NCBI GenBank assembly: GCA_024734555.1
Contig: JANPWX010000108.1
Span: 2,989,618 to 3,053,617, forward strand
Length of the DNA: 64,000 bases
Direction of reading: 5' to 3'
DNA from: Trochalopteron elliotii
Taxonomy: Eukaryota; Chordata; Aves; Passeriformes; Leiothrichidae
In this document: one piece after another, positions 36,801 through 48,643 of the stretch
How the letters are laid out: each line of letters begins with the position of its first letter
Position numbering within the stretch: the stretch's first letter is position 1
Program-made: the position numbers and the translations under genes
The notes under the pieces: model-generated
What the model saw: only the letters and a program-made list of their open reading frames with translations
The model's database searches: none
What the model was told of the DNA's origin: nothing

Positions 36801-39800
36801 AGAGGGCTGTTTCTAAGACCTTAAAACTGTGTTTTCTTTGTGTTTAGCAGTTTGTCCCTGCATCTTACAGAAGATGTAGCAGGGGCCATATTAATATGTG
36901 TACTTCATTGTGTCTCTTTTACCAGTTGAGAGCTGGTTACAGGTCACCTTACTGTTTTGAATTGGCTGGAGTTTTGACCCTGATCCTCCAACTGGTTTTA
37001 TACACAGTTCAATAGTAATATATGCTTTCTAACTCAGTTTATCCTTGCAATTAGCCACTCAAGTCTATAGATAATGTGTTTTTATTGCCATGTTGACAAA
37101 GAGGAAGATCTTTCATTTTTCAGGAATGTAATTGATGTAAATTAAATTCCAAGCAGCCATAAAAGCAACGGTAACCTCAAGTAAAACCTCATTGCTTTCT
37201 TGGAAATATATTCACAACAGCTGAACCTCTTTGAAGAAGCTGTTAAGTTTTACAGTCTGCCTTCCTCAGGAGTAGATTAAAAGGGTTAAAAGTTGGATAT
37301 TTTCATCTCGTTATTCACCAGGATAGTTCATTAATAGATTCAAGCTGCTCTAGAATAAATGTGTTGTGTCCATGCAACACCAAGTGCTGACTTTCTCAGG
37401 ATGGCTATAGGAATATCCTACAAGAGACTGAGTTACATAGTGGCTTGATACAACTGATTTTTAAAGAAATTATCAGATTTCTAGCACCTCGAGTAAGTAG
37501 TGGCATTGATTATAACACAGTTGCCAGCAGCTGTGGACAAAAATCTTGCTTTGTTTCTTGGTATGAAAACTACTTGATATAACTACTTCCAATTTTTTTT
37601 TTTTTTTTGGTTCTGCAATGCATATTGTAACACTGAGGCAAATAAAGAGCTCTAACCCTTTGCTATCACTCTGATTTTTGTACCTTTATGGGTTTTTTCA
37701 GGCATCTATATTCATCTTGTACATAATCAACCTTAAAAGTTTGCTGCTAAAAGAGGAATTTTATCTGAGCATCAGGATATAGCTATAACCACCTTGGAGT
37801 TACCCATCCATACCAAAAACAAGCATCACTGCTGAGTGTGTTAGGTAGGAGTTGCATGTAATCATCTCCTTTCTAATGAGATACATTAAATTTCTGAGGT
37901 TATAGCATATAAACATATACCCAAAAGTGTCTGACTTGTTTCTTTTCACAATTTCCAACTGGTTAATGGTGTGGTGCCTTTCCACAAAAATACTTTAAAG
38001 TGGCTGACATTTTATTTCCCATTAATTGTTTAGTTAAAATAGAAGACATAATGGATTTTCTTTTGAACTGATTCATGATACAGTTTTTGAAGTCTGGGTG
38101 TGAGTCTCTGTACTTCAAGTTTCTTCTGATAATGTGTGATGTGTGAAGATTAAATAATAATAGGAACATATTTTTAGATCTCTAGATGAACTGAAATATT
38201 TTAAGTGAATTTGCATTTTATATATATATGTATATATGAATATTTCCTATGCTAGAAAGACTTTTAGGGTTTGTGTTTACATTTACTAATTTCAGGACAG
38301 GCATGTTTGCTCTTGTGTTAACTGGACAGATATTTCATGGAAACAGTTTGTTGGGTGTTCCATCCTATGTGCACTGCATTTTTATTTTTAAGTGGAACAG
38401 TGGTGTAGGCATCTATCTCTATGAAAGAATGAAAATGCATAAAACAGGTACAGAATATTTAAGAGCTTGTCAGCCTGTCAGGTTTTGGCTCTCTTTCTAG
38501 TTTGATGTCCATCATTTTCTGTCCTCTCATAGCAAAGGAGAGAATGAAGAAGAACAGAGAATGGATTTAGAGCCCTTTGTCTTCATATGTGAAAGCTGCT
38601 TTGGAAGGAAATGGAGAAAGCCTGTTGAATATTTAGTTGTGCCTTCAAAGCAAAACAAAGATGGGCAAAAACATGCACAGTGAAAGAAGGAAGAAACTGA
38701 TGGCTTCTTCTAAAACACATATTTGTTGTATAACAAGAGTTAAATAAGAAAAATCTGAAAGTTGTCTCTGTTGCCTTTACTTCCCAGCCTTCAGTGATCA
38801 ACTACACCTTATATTGAGTTGTGAAACTGAGAGAAGACTTAGCTAATGCATTTTCTCAAAGATGCGATAACATTCATTACACAATAGTTTTGCCTTACAC
38901 AACTCTCCTCAGATTCAGTTTCCTCTGAATTTACCTTTCATGTTTTTCTTATGAACACGGAGTGTAAAACCCCAGAAGGATGAGAAAGAGACATTAGCAA
39001 GAATGTCTTATAATAATCATATAAATATAATTTCATAAAACCTACCCTCCTGAGTTTTATTTATTCCAGCCCCTGTCTTTTATAATAGTTGATTTTTAGA
39101 CAGTATAATTCATACACTGACAGGTCATAAAGAAAGGCTGCAAGCAGAAAAATAGGCTCACAACTGTAAAGAAAAAAGAGATGGAAAAGAGTACACTAAA
39201 GTAGGCCACTTCATATAGCTTCAGTGTTCTTGCAACTTTTTCTAGCTTCTCAGCTTGTAAATTACACCCATTTTGAACTTTCATAAGTTCACACATCTTT
39301 TGGAAGGAACATGTAGAACTGAAAGGGCCTAAATTATACCTTGAAAAATACCTCTAAATTTGCACCTATTTATGTTTACTTTTGCATTTGTACATATTTG
39401 TGGACATGTCATGCTATCATACTGAGAGAGTATATACACTGTATATATGAAAATATACCATCCCATCTGATGTTGCACAATAGTGGCAAAAACTGTAATC
39501 ATTTTTCTGTATCCAATATTTCAGTGTATTAGACAGAAGCAGAAATATCCTTGTGGTAAACAACTAGAAAAAGTCATCCTCCTTAGTTCTTTTTCAGTAC
39601 TTGGCCGTTTCAAAAACTATTTTTGTCTTTTTCTTTATAGTTTGTTTTATTTGAGGCATTTGCTTTGCAGAAGATTGTCTACAGTAATGACTGCAAGTGT
39701 CTGGATAAACTTGTGTCCAAAAATTCCACTGTCATTTGGAAAGATTTGGTCTATGACTGAGTATCTCTGTATTCCTCCTGCATTATTCATCCAGGGACAG

Positions 39801-41284
39801 AGCAGTGGATTGATGGGCAACCGGGGGAGAATTTCTTCCCCAGCCCATCGGGGTTTGTTTCAACAGCTATGTTGTTAAATCCTTCCTTTCAGTCTCTTAA
39901 TTTAGTACTGTCCCATTTTCCCCTTGGCATTGACCTTTTCTAGATGAGAGCCTGGTGCTGTCAACAAGCTGATGAATTATGGCTGTTGTGAGTGGAAGTG
40001 ACCATCAAATATAGGCTGGTTTACTCATCTTCTTCTCCAAAACCCCCCATGACAGTACTGGAAGAAAATATTCCCTACAATGCATGCATTTTCTCTTAGT
40101 CATGCCTTGGGGCATCCACCTTTCTTATTGATACTGGGTTTCTTTAATCACAAATGCTGTACAGAACATAAAATATGTCTCTCTGTGTTGATACAACAAG
40201 GAGTTATTGTTGCTGTTTAAGCTGAAGCCTTAAAGCAATTTTTACTGCATATTTGGATCTTAAGGGAAGGTAGATGCTGAGGATTAGGTAGGGAGGAGAT
40301 TATGCTCTGGGAGAACAAATATCTCATTTCAGTGATACAAGAATTCTGGCTGCATTTCCTTTAAAGCCAAAGATGTACCCAAGCAAAAAATTACACATTT
40401 CTGTGAAAGTTCAGAGTTGAAGTGAAGGAGAAAATAACTTCTCTCTCCTTCATGTGTCTGTGGGGATACCTGACCATATGCTATAACATGTGATGGCTCT
40501 TGGTGGGCTACAGACCATTCCCAGACCAAACCCATAGATACAAATTTGGCTTATCCATAATATTTCTAAAATAAATTTTGCTGTTTTTATTCAGGTGAAG
40601 CAGCACTTTTTTTAGTGTTTCTACTCCTGAGCATTTAGTGATGTATTCTAGTTTTGGAATGAGTGTCATAAGGACAGTTTTGAAAATTAGTAACTTTTCC
40701 AGGCTGCTGCCCCAAACTTTCTCTTGTGTTTAAATAACCTCCACTCACTCATTCCCAGTGTGAAGGTTATGTTTCTGATCTTCATGATAGGCTGTATTTC
40801 ACAAACATTAGGTCATTTTTTGAGTCAAACTGTCCAACTTTAAATAACATATATCAGAAATGCTCATATCAAGGAAATTTGTTCTATCTCAGCTCTGTCC
40901 CACTGAGTTGATGACTATGAATTGTAGATAGCGATCAAAAGAAAATAAATACCAGATCACTGCTTGTAACATAATAGTAGCTTCTATGTAAGAAGGAGAG
41001 AGAAATATATGACTTCTCCTGGCTAGTATATATAAGTAGTAATTTGGGATCATTCTTGCAGTTTTTATTTAAAATATTCTTGTATCCGACATAATTTTTT
41101 CATCTTTCAAATGATAAGTTTATGAAAGAGCATGTGCTTTGCTTTCCATTAAAAAATATTATTGCCTTTAATAAATTATAGATTAATATGGCCATAGCTT
41201 CTAGTTCTAAGCAAGGCAACCTATATGTTTTGAAGTAAGGAAATTTTTGTAAACCAAGATGCTATATTCTGGTTTTGCCTTATC
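33863..41284. other. Intronic sequence, no recognised gene
   Basis: AT-rich intron with simple repeats: an (AAAAAG)n-like tract at 35330-35351, poly(T) at 37593-37608 and an AT-rich TATATA run at 38218-38238. A GC-richer patch lies at about 35560-35660. Open frames reach about 131 codons (39483-39878, + strand) without any recognised domain. No exon or RNA gene was found. Confidence 0.6.
37593..37608. repeat. Poly(T) tract, 16 T
   Basis: A homopolymer run of 16 T with no recognisable retroposon attached. Confidence 0.9.
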
Positions 41285-41591
41285 ACTCTCTACAACTACA
41301 TGAAAGGAGGTTGTAGGAAGGTGGGGGTCAGCCCAGCCTCTTCTCCCATGCAAACAGACACAGGACAAGAGGAAATGGCCTTAAACTGCACCAGGGAAGG
41401 CTCATGACATCAGCAAGAATTCCTTCACTGAAAGGGCGGTTAAGCATTGGAATAGTCCACCCATGGAATTGTTCAAGAAATGACTGGATGTGGCACTTGG
41501 TGCTGTGGTTTAGTTGACATGGTGGTGTTCAGTCAAAGCTTGAAATTGATGATTTTCGAGGCCTCTCCCAACTTTAATGATTCTATGATTC
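41285..41591 (+). mobile_element. CR1 LINE 3' fragment, about 305 bp
   Basis: CR1 in sense orientation: CTACATGAAAGGAGGTTGTA, GACAAGAGGAAATGGCCTTA, CTTCACTGAAAGGGCGGTTA, AAGCATTGGAATAG and GGATGTGGCACTTGGTGCTG, ending in TGATTCTATGATTCC. It keeps the last part of the element including the tail. Diverged and without an intact reading frame. Confidence 0.93.
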
Positions 41592-41604
41592 CATTATGGA
41601 CGTA

Positions 41605-41704
41605 AAATTATGCCAGACTTGGGCTTTGATCACTGTTAAGAATGTTGGACTAGATGATTTCCAGAGGTCTCTTGCAACCCTAACTCTTTTGTGATTCTGT
41701 GATC
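41605..41704 (+). mobile_element. Second CR1 3'-end fragment, directly downstream
   Basis: After about 15 bases a second tail-proximal CR1 piece follows in the same orientation: TTGGACTAGATGATTTCCAG, AGGTCTCTTGCAACCCTAAC, then tail-like TTTGTGATTCTGTGATCC. Two CR1 3' ends in series suggest one copy landed beside or inside an older copy. The part from 41640 on is clear; the left edge is uncertain. Confidence 0.8.
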
Positions 41705-44700
41705 CTCTTAAACAACAGATATCTGTTCAAGCTATTTTTGTTAGCTTATCTTTATTTATGTGAATTTTATTCATGACCTTATTTTAGGTGCTTATGAATG
41801 TACATGAATAAAAGAGTTGCTACATGATCAATGTTACCATTCATATCCCTGCTAATTAGAATCCTAGTTAAGTAAGTGCTAATATTTGCAATAACATTAA
41901 TTTACATTGACTTTTGCCTAAATTTAGTCAAAAGTGTTTTATTTCTTTACAAGCAATTTTAGCCACATTTTCAAGACTTTAAAGAACTTGAAAATGAGAT
42001 ACAGAAATCGTAGCTAAAAGTTTTATTTTACACGCTGACATTTTAATGTACTCTCAGCGATTCTTTAACCTGCAAGAATTATCCCTGATTTTTACCTGAA
42101 TGATTGCAAGTCCTCTTTCTTTATAACTTTCTTCTTTAAAAGACCACGTTTAGTAATCTTCAGAAATAGAAATAACATTAGCTTAAAAGATACAATAATG
42201 GCGTTCTCTGACTGTTGCAATTTATTGAGGAAATTTTCTGTCAGAAAATGTTGGAAAGTGTTTGAAAGTGGCCATGAGTGTTTGCTGCTTTCATAGGACA
42301 TCAATAGGATTGTCAGGTTCAGCTATTACTGCCTTTACTTTTGAAGTTAGTAATTTGACTGCAAAGCTTGCAGTGGCAGCTAAAGTCTTGTGTCCTTGGT
42401 ATCTTACTTGGCCAGTTTGCACATAGAAAATTCTGCCAATTTTGCTTGTTCTTGTTCTGATGTTTAAAAATTGTTTTTGTATTAGGGCTTTTTTAGACCC
42501 AGATACACTAAATCTTCTCAACCTCCAATCTACTTCTCAACCTGCAGGAAATAGAATATAAATTTTTCCTTAATTCATAAGGTATGTAGCCATATGTTGC
42601 TGTGTTTTCTGCCATTCAAAGAGGAGCTCATGCACAAGATGGTTTCAAACTGCAGACTTCTAGTCATCTTAAGTGTTAAGGAAATTTGATGTTATGGACA
42701 GGAGATATTAAGTGGTTCTTTTGTTTTCTTTGACAAGTATTTGTCAAATAAGTTTACTGCAAGAAGGTAGTCTAACTCACCTAATTCTATGTGCACCAAG
42801 TCACTGGAATATCAATTTAAGTATATTCCAAGTCTCATGTGCAGGACAAACCTCCAGATTTTACAGGTTTTGCAGCACAAATATGTCTGTGACAAGGCCT
42901 TTTGCTGTTCCACCCCACGGTAGCTGTTTTCTGGGATCTCATCACTTCACACTTTGATCACTGCAGCATCCTCCCCTCCTGCACTGAGGAATACAGTGCT
43001 ACCCCCACAGTCTCAGTTCAGAACTCTGCCACGAAGTTCATTTCCTATCTTCACTATCTTAACTTCTCTTCTCTTTTGAGTGCATTTTCCTCATTAAGCA
43101 GACTGCTTCTTTTCAACCTTAAGACCAGTCTTCATGAGTCATTTCCAACCTTTCTATCCACTATTAAAATGTCATTTCCTTCTTTTTTATGTTGCTTCTT
43201 TTTGTGTTGCTAGCCTCTAACTCTCAAAATACTTTTGTGCTGACTCTGTGCTGCTTTTCTCTCTGCAGAAATCTCCCATAAACCTCCACTAAGCTCATGT
43301 TGCCCTTTCTCCAATCTGTCCTTAAAAATCCTTTGTCATTATTTCTACCAAAAAAAAAAAAAAAAGAAAAATTGATAACCATGCCGTGCTGATACCATTG
43401 ATTGGATGTGTTGGTTTTTTTAGGTTGTGAGGTGTTTGCATCAGGCAGATTCCACTTGGCCTGTACTTCAAAAGCTCTGAGGTCCTGTTCCATAACCTCT
43501 ACTTTTAGGTGCAAATAATGAATAGTATCAGGGTATTTTACAGTGCTTGATTAGACTGGCTGTTCCTTGCCTGGAAATCTCTTTGAGTTTGTATTGCAAT
43601 TGTGTTTTCTGCATGGCACCAAGGAGAAACTGCAGCTAGTCCAGCCTACAGCTGTGCTTTTGCTGCCTGGTTGATGAACAAGTCCTGTTGTGCCCAACTC
43701 CAGGGGAGTCCACTGCCTCCTTGTTTGCTGCTGCGTACAATTCAAGAGGATATCTGCTAGCTTTATCACTTCTGTGAGCTGTAACTAATGCCCTTCCCTC
43801 ATATATTTCAGAATAAAACACAAAACTAAAGAGGCTTAAAGGTTCAGAACTAGAAGGTAGGAAACTTTTGTGGGAGCCCTTATTGTTGGTACAGCTGACC
43901 ATTGCAGAGCCAGGTCCTTACACTGTTCCTCATGGTCTGCAATGGAAGGTCATTTTTTGTTCAGTCCCAACTGTTCGTTATTGATTTACTGAATCAAAAT
44001 ATAATTTAAAACTGCAGGTGTCCATTCAATATTTAAACAATATCTGGAAGCTATGTTGCTAGTTGTGTTGTCATGCTAGTTTTGCTTTGTAACTTCGTGG
44101 TTCACAGCATATTTCTTCTTCTGAGAATTGGACTAGGAAAACACTGTGTTGTGGGGTTTATTTTAAGGGAAAGGTCATGACTAAGAATGGATGTGTGCAA
44201 TTTCTCTAAAGCTAACTGGAACAGACTAAATTGTGAAATCATGGCAATGGGAAGTTACACTGCTAATCCATTCAAATATTTTCAATTACCCAATGGCTTG
44301 TGGGACAATAAAGTTTGTTGTACTTTGATTTTGAATGATAGCCACTTGCTACTTGTGCCATATTATTGATTGGCATTGAGGCTTAGCTTCATCATGTCAG
44401 ACCTCAGCTTTTGATTGACAGGAAGACATTACTTGGTAAGGAATTCATCTCAGTTGTCATCTGAATTACTTTTCAACAACCCTTATATCTTGGTGTTGAC
44501 ACCACAAGTAACCTGAGTTCAGAAACTCAGGTTGTTGAGAAACTCCCAGATTGGGGAAGTGGATAACAGTTCTTTTTATTTTATTTCTTTTGTGTTTTGT
44601 TCTTCTATGAAAGTAGATTCTGATAGAATCACTTGATTCCATGAGGTAAAACCCATCATTTTGAATATTATAATGCCAAAATAACAACTGCAATTACTGA

Positions 44701-44737
44701 AGTTTTGATTCCATAAGTTTGAACTCTCAATCTTGTG

Positions 44738-44793
44738 ATTAATTAATTAGCAATTAATTAATTAATTAATAAATAAATTAATTAGCAATTAAT
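44738..44793. repeat. (AATT)n-type low-complexity tract
   Basis: Repeated ATTA/AATT units (AATTAATTAATTAATAAATA) with TTAGCAATTAAT occurring twice. A simple repeat; no function is evident. Confidence 0.9.
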
Positions 44794-46778
44794 GCTACTG
44801 CATCTAGATTAAAATTAAATTAAAATATCTCCAAATAGGACTCACATAAAGAAAAAATTTGATGAGAATCTAGAAAAACATCCAAGTGAAAATTCTTCTC
44901 AGCAAAGTGCAGTTTAATACATCCTTTACTTCTCTGGGACCCAGGACACTGTATCAGATTGCAGTTCACACCCAAAACCCATTCCTGGTGTTTTGGAAAT
45001 TGGCAGTTGGTATACACTCTATTTTTCAAATGTTGCTTTGACAGGATAAAACCGCTTTTTATATAAAACTACAGGTTAAATCTGGGCTCACCTTGAAAGA
45101 GAAATCCTGAGCACAAATTCTTGTTTGCAAGTCATGTCTGGTTTTGCAGTTTATTCATTCACTTTTTAATACAAAATGTCCTGGGATCAAAACCCAAAAA
45201 GTCATTCTTGCAGGGAAGATCTAAATTATTCATGTCAGCCAGATGCAGATTTGGATTCCTTCAGGTTGGATACAGATAGAGAGGTAGCCTAGAGGAATGT
45301 CCTCACCCCTCAGTTTCCCTTATAAAACAACCTGTACTGCCTTTACCTCCGACAGTAGGTTTAAATAAAGTCACCAGTGGATTTTTTTTAAGTCAGTGCT
45401 GTTAGCACTTTATTAATTTTCTGGGAGTTTTCACTGGGTTCAGTCTAAGATATGCAGACCTAGGTTTGACCTAGGTACATGCAAAAACAACATCTTAGGT
45501 TTTATGGCTACTTTACTGTAGAAAATATAGTAGAAATTTTCAGCCAGCTGAGATGGTGTCTGAGGCAAGACTTTAGGCACCACTCTTAACTTAGAAATAT
45601 TCAATTTCACCTGAGCCCCAAGGAAGGGGACCATTTCAGAAGTCTTCTTCTGACTAACTCTTTCCTTAGAGCAAGAGGTACCTGCAGTTCAGTATAGTCA
45701 GGTGCCTAATTTTCATTAATGAATATACCCCACACTGCTGGAACTATTAATCTGCTTTAAATCAACATATATTTAAGGGATTTTTTCACTGAGAGTTTAA
45801 CCTAGGCAGAATAGGCTGTTAATATACTGGATGAATGTAAACCTTGTCCAAAGCTGTTGCCCTACTCAAGCATCCGGAGTAGGATAGCTGCAGTAGTTTT
45901 AGGCAGAATACAGTTATTGGGGTTTGACTCTTCCTTGTATGCCAAAAAAAGAAAAAAAATATATAATCAGACTATTATGGTTTTCTTAACTACATAGTAG
46001 TAATTATGCCAGTTTGTCCAGTTTATTTGTCTGCAACCAGGAGTAGCCAAGTAATTGCATTGACATATTGTCTATTTTTTTTTTTTAACTTGGAAAAGTA
46101 ATAAAGTAAATGTCTACTACTTCATATACTGTGCACTGTCAGAAACACTACTGCAATGCCAAAGAAATGAGAAAGGAAAGAGACTGGTTTGATTCAGGGA
46201 AGGGATATGAATTGAAGGAACCTTGTTTAAGTATCATAATGGATATTGTTAGGGAAAACATACAAATAGTGTTTAGAGGCAGCCAAGCAGCTCTAGTACA
46301 GAGGAACATAGAATGACAAACAGCTTTTGTTTATAGCACAAAAAATGTGAGTATTGGCTAAGAAGTAGTGTTTATGGTAATTGAGCCTTACAAGGAAGTA
46401 AAACTTCGTGGGGAACACAGGGGGTAGCATTTTCAGTGAAGTAGGCAATAAGGAGAGCTGTGTAGGCATTTCCTGATTAGCATCTGCTGTTTCAACAGCC
46501 AAGGAACATGACTCGCATGTAAATGCTTCTGCTAGGCTTTAAGAGGCATTCCCTCTAGCATGCCTCCCTGCCTTCTGGTTTTATTTTGAATCTCCTTGAG
46601 CCCTACTGTGACTTGAAATCAGTGGAGGAGAAAGGAGAGTAACACAAACAACAGATGTCTTAAAGTTTTGAACAGAGAGAGAAAAAGCCCCATGGCAAAG
46701 GCGAAGGTGCAGTTAAGGTGTTTTCCTGTCATTTGTATTCGGTGCCTCTAGTACAGACTCTATTTGCATTTTTGCACA

Positions 46779-46800
46779 TATATATATATCTATATATATG
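46779..46800. repeat. AT-rich microsatellite
   Basis: A short TATATA tract broken once by a C. Likely polymorphic. Confidence 0.85.
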
Positions 46801-48235
46801 CAGTTGGTATGCAGTTGTACACATGGGGGGTAAAGAAGTGGTAGTGAAAAAAGAAGCCTATTGCACAATTCAGAGGCTTTTTTGCATCCTGTAAGAGTGT
46901 GACCTATAGACACTAGGTGTACTGGCTGACAGACAAAGCAACCTATTTTAGGGCAGGCTCATGAATTATTTCCAAGCTGTTCCCTGCTTTTAGTCTCTTG
47001 CTGTATAAAATACATTAATTTTTTTAATCTGAAGTTCAAAGATTGGGAATGCTGTAGTGTGCCTGGTGTTCATCAAGACAGCTTTTCTCACAGGTGGTAA
47101 CTTAAGCCATGGCAATATAAATACCATGTACCCCACCACATTAGGAGAACTAGGTTGTGCACCAAGTGACATTCAGTGCACATTCAGAAAAGTCTTTAAT
47201 CTGTGCTTTTTGGTATGGGGAACTGTGTCTTTAAGGACTTTGATTTCCAGAAAGTAAATTCTGTGGTAGAAACAGCTGTGAAATCCTTACAATATATAGG
47301 CAGCTGGGGATGGCATAGAGACCCTGAAAATACATTGCCTGCTGGGTGTTAACTCAGTACTGCATGGGGCCAGGAACAAAAAGAAATGGAAAAAAAACCC
47401 CACTGTGAATGGAGAAGTGAAAAGATGTGAAGTTTCCAGATTTTTTTCTTTGCTTTTTTTGGAAAGATAACTAAAAGAAATATAAAGAGTATTCAGGGCT
47501 GAGAACTTTGAGCTCTGAAATCTTAGCAAGCTACTTCCCCCTTTCCCACATCTACCTCCTCCTTTAATGTCTTATTTCTTCTACAGGCTTCAGCAGATGG
47601 GTCTACAGACGGAAAATCACATTCACACAGAATCCTATTTTCTTGTGATATTTTAAATGTATATGCTTATTAACTTGCTGGGTTTTTTCAAAGAATTTTG
47701 GTAATCTCTATCTCCATGGATATTCACATTGGTTATTTTGTTAGTTACATTTTTATTTATTTTTTTTTAAATTACTTGGCTACTGGACTACAGAAGTTTA
47801 TGTTTAGATTAACCTATATAGAGTTTAGGATAACTGCTGTTACTGAATGGGACTTCTGAAAAAAAAATCCAGTTTTGGAATGAATGCTGAGGATGCCAGT
47901 AGGAAATATTATTCTTTGTCCAGAAATTTGTACATCAGAATGGTATTTCCCTGTGGTGGTATTTTCCAGGACTAGAGGGAATGCTATATATTACAATATG
48001 TTGGTAACAGCATTTTAAGCATCAAATATTAGCTGTTGTAAATGAGAGGGAGCCTGCTGCATTCAGTTAAAATGGAACAACTGTTATCTCATTAATGCTA
48101 TTTTAGCATAAACTTTCTTAATCTTTATAAGGATATCCTATCAGAAAAATAAGCATAATAACAATAATTATGCCTGTATTTTCAAGAGTGCTTTTATGTC
48201 TGTGTGCCTTTCTTTCTACTTTAAAAATATACTAT

Positions 48236-48335
48236 CTCTGTTGCACAGATGGGTAAACTGAGGCATGCATGGGAGGTGAATAAGTTCACTGGTGGTCTTC
48301 CAGAGAAAAATAGAACTCCTGGTCTTAAAGTAGAA
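48236..48335 (+). repeat. MIR/L2-like ancient repeat remnant
   Basis: ACAGATGGGTAAACTGAGGC matches the well-known conserved motif of MIR and L2-type elements (ACAGATGAGGAAACTGAGGC-like). A diverged continuation follows, with GTGAATAAGTTCACTGGTGG and AACTCCTGGTCTTA in the order expected of a MIR/L2 body. It ends about 110 bases before FGF14 exon 4. MIR/L2 remnants are very old in amniotes. The assignment rests on the core motif and loose similarity after it. Confidence 0.55.
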
Positions 48336-48444
48336 AACCTTATCTTAAATCATGTATTAAAATTATCATGAGGTATTTGTAAGTTAAAAAAAACAAATCC
48401 TGCACTTTAGAGATACCATTTAACATTTGTTTTTCTTCCCACAG

Positions 48445-48643
48445 GAACTTTTTACACCAGAGTGCAAATTCAAGGAGTCTGTTTTTGAAAATTATTATGT
48501 AATCTACTCATCCATGCTCTACAGACAACAGGAGTCCGGGAGGGCCTGGTTCTTGGGGCTGAACAAAGAAGGGCAGGTCATGAAAGGAAACAGAGTGAAG
48601 AAAACAAAACCAGCAGCTCATTTTCTACCCAAGCCATTGGAAG
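48445..48643 (+). CDS. FGF14: FGF14 coding exon 4 (fibroblast growth factor homologous factor 4)
   Basis: This 199-bp exon starts in phase 0 after ACAG and ends in phase 1 before GTGAGG. It encodes 66 codons, starting [18 protein letters not shown] and ending [10 protein letters not shown]. It supplies part of the beta-trefoil core of FGF14 (FHF4). Visible marks are the [17 protein letters not shown] strand and the basic NRVKKTKP stretch shared by FHF proteins. Known family biology: FHFs lack a signal peptide, stay inside the cell and bind the C-terminal tail of voltage-gated sodium channels to set inactivation and channel placement at the axon initial segment. FGF14 mutations cause spinocerebellar ataxia 27 in people. 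The same exon is near-identical in paralogues FGF12 and FGF13; exon 5 settles the identity. The reading frame is intact. Confidence 0.97.

Larger units (their letters stand above)
41705..48235. other. Intronic sequence, no recognised gene
   Basis: AT-rich intron with an (AATT)n-like tract (44738-44793), a poly(A) of 16 (43350-43365), an AT-rich microsatellite (46779-46800) and a set of nested inverted repeats at 44473-44538. Open frames are short (about 103 codons at most) and unrecognised. Confidence 0.6.
1..48444 (+). other. FGF14: FGF14 intron 3 (3' part, at least 48 kb)
   Basis: This whole stretch lies upstream of FGF14 exon 4 and ends in a good acceptor (pyrimidine-rich tract, then ACAG at 48441-48444). 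I looked for the preceding FHF exon, which encodes the conserved core ending in a glycine-rich turn and GYLYPS, and found no match in any + frame, so the intron probably starts upstream of the window. FGF14 is known to be very large in vertebrates, mostly because of its introns. Contents are described in separate entries. No other gene with a recognisable product was found inside it. That all of it is one intron is inference, because exon 3 is not visible and a gap lies at 1481-1827. Confidence 0.7.

Noticed and set aside
39483..39878. 131-codon + strand frame
   Set aside because: No domain recognised; composition like the surrounding AT-rich intron.
1..48444. Expanded GAA repeat like the one in human FGF14 intron 1 (SCA27B)
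   Set aside because: That repeat is in intron 1 in humans; this window holds only sequence upstream of exon 4, and no long GAA/TTC array is present.
1..48444. FGF14 exon 3 within the window
   Set aside because: No + strand segment encodes the expected conserved FHF core ending near GYLYPS. ATGAATGG-like candidates at 8380, 9580 and 47410 were inspected and do not fit.
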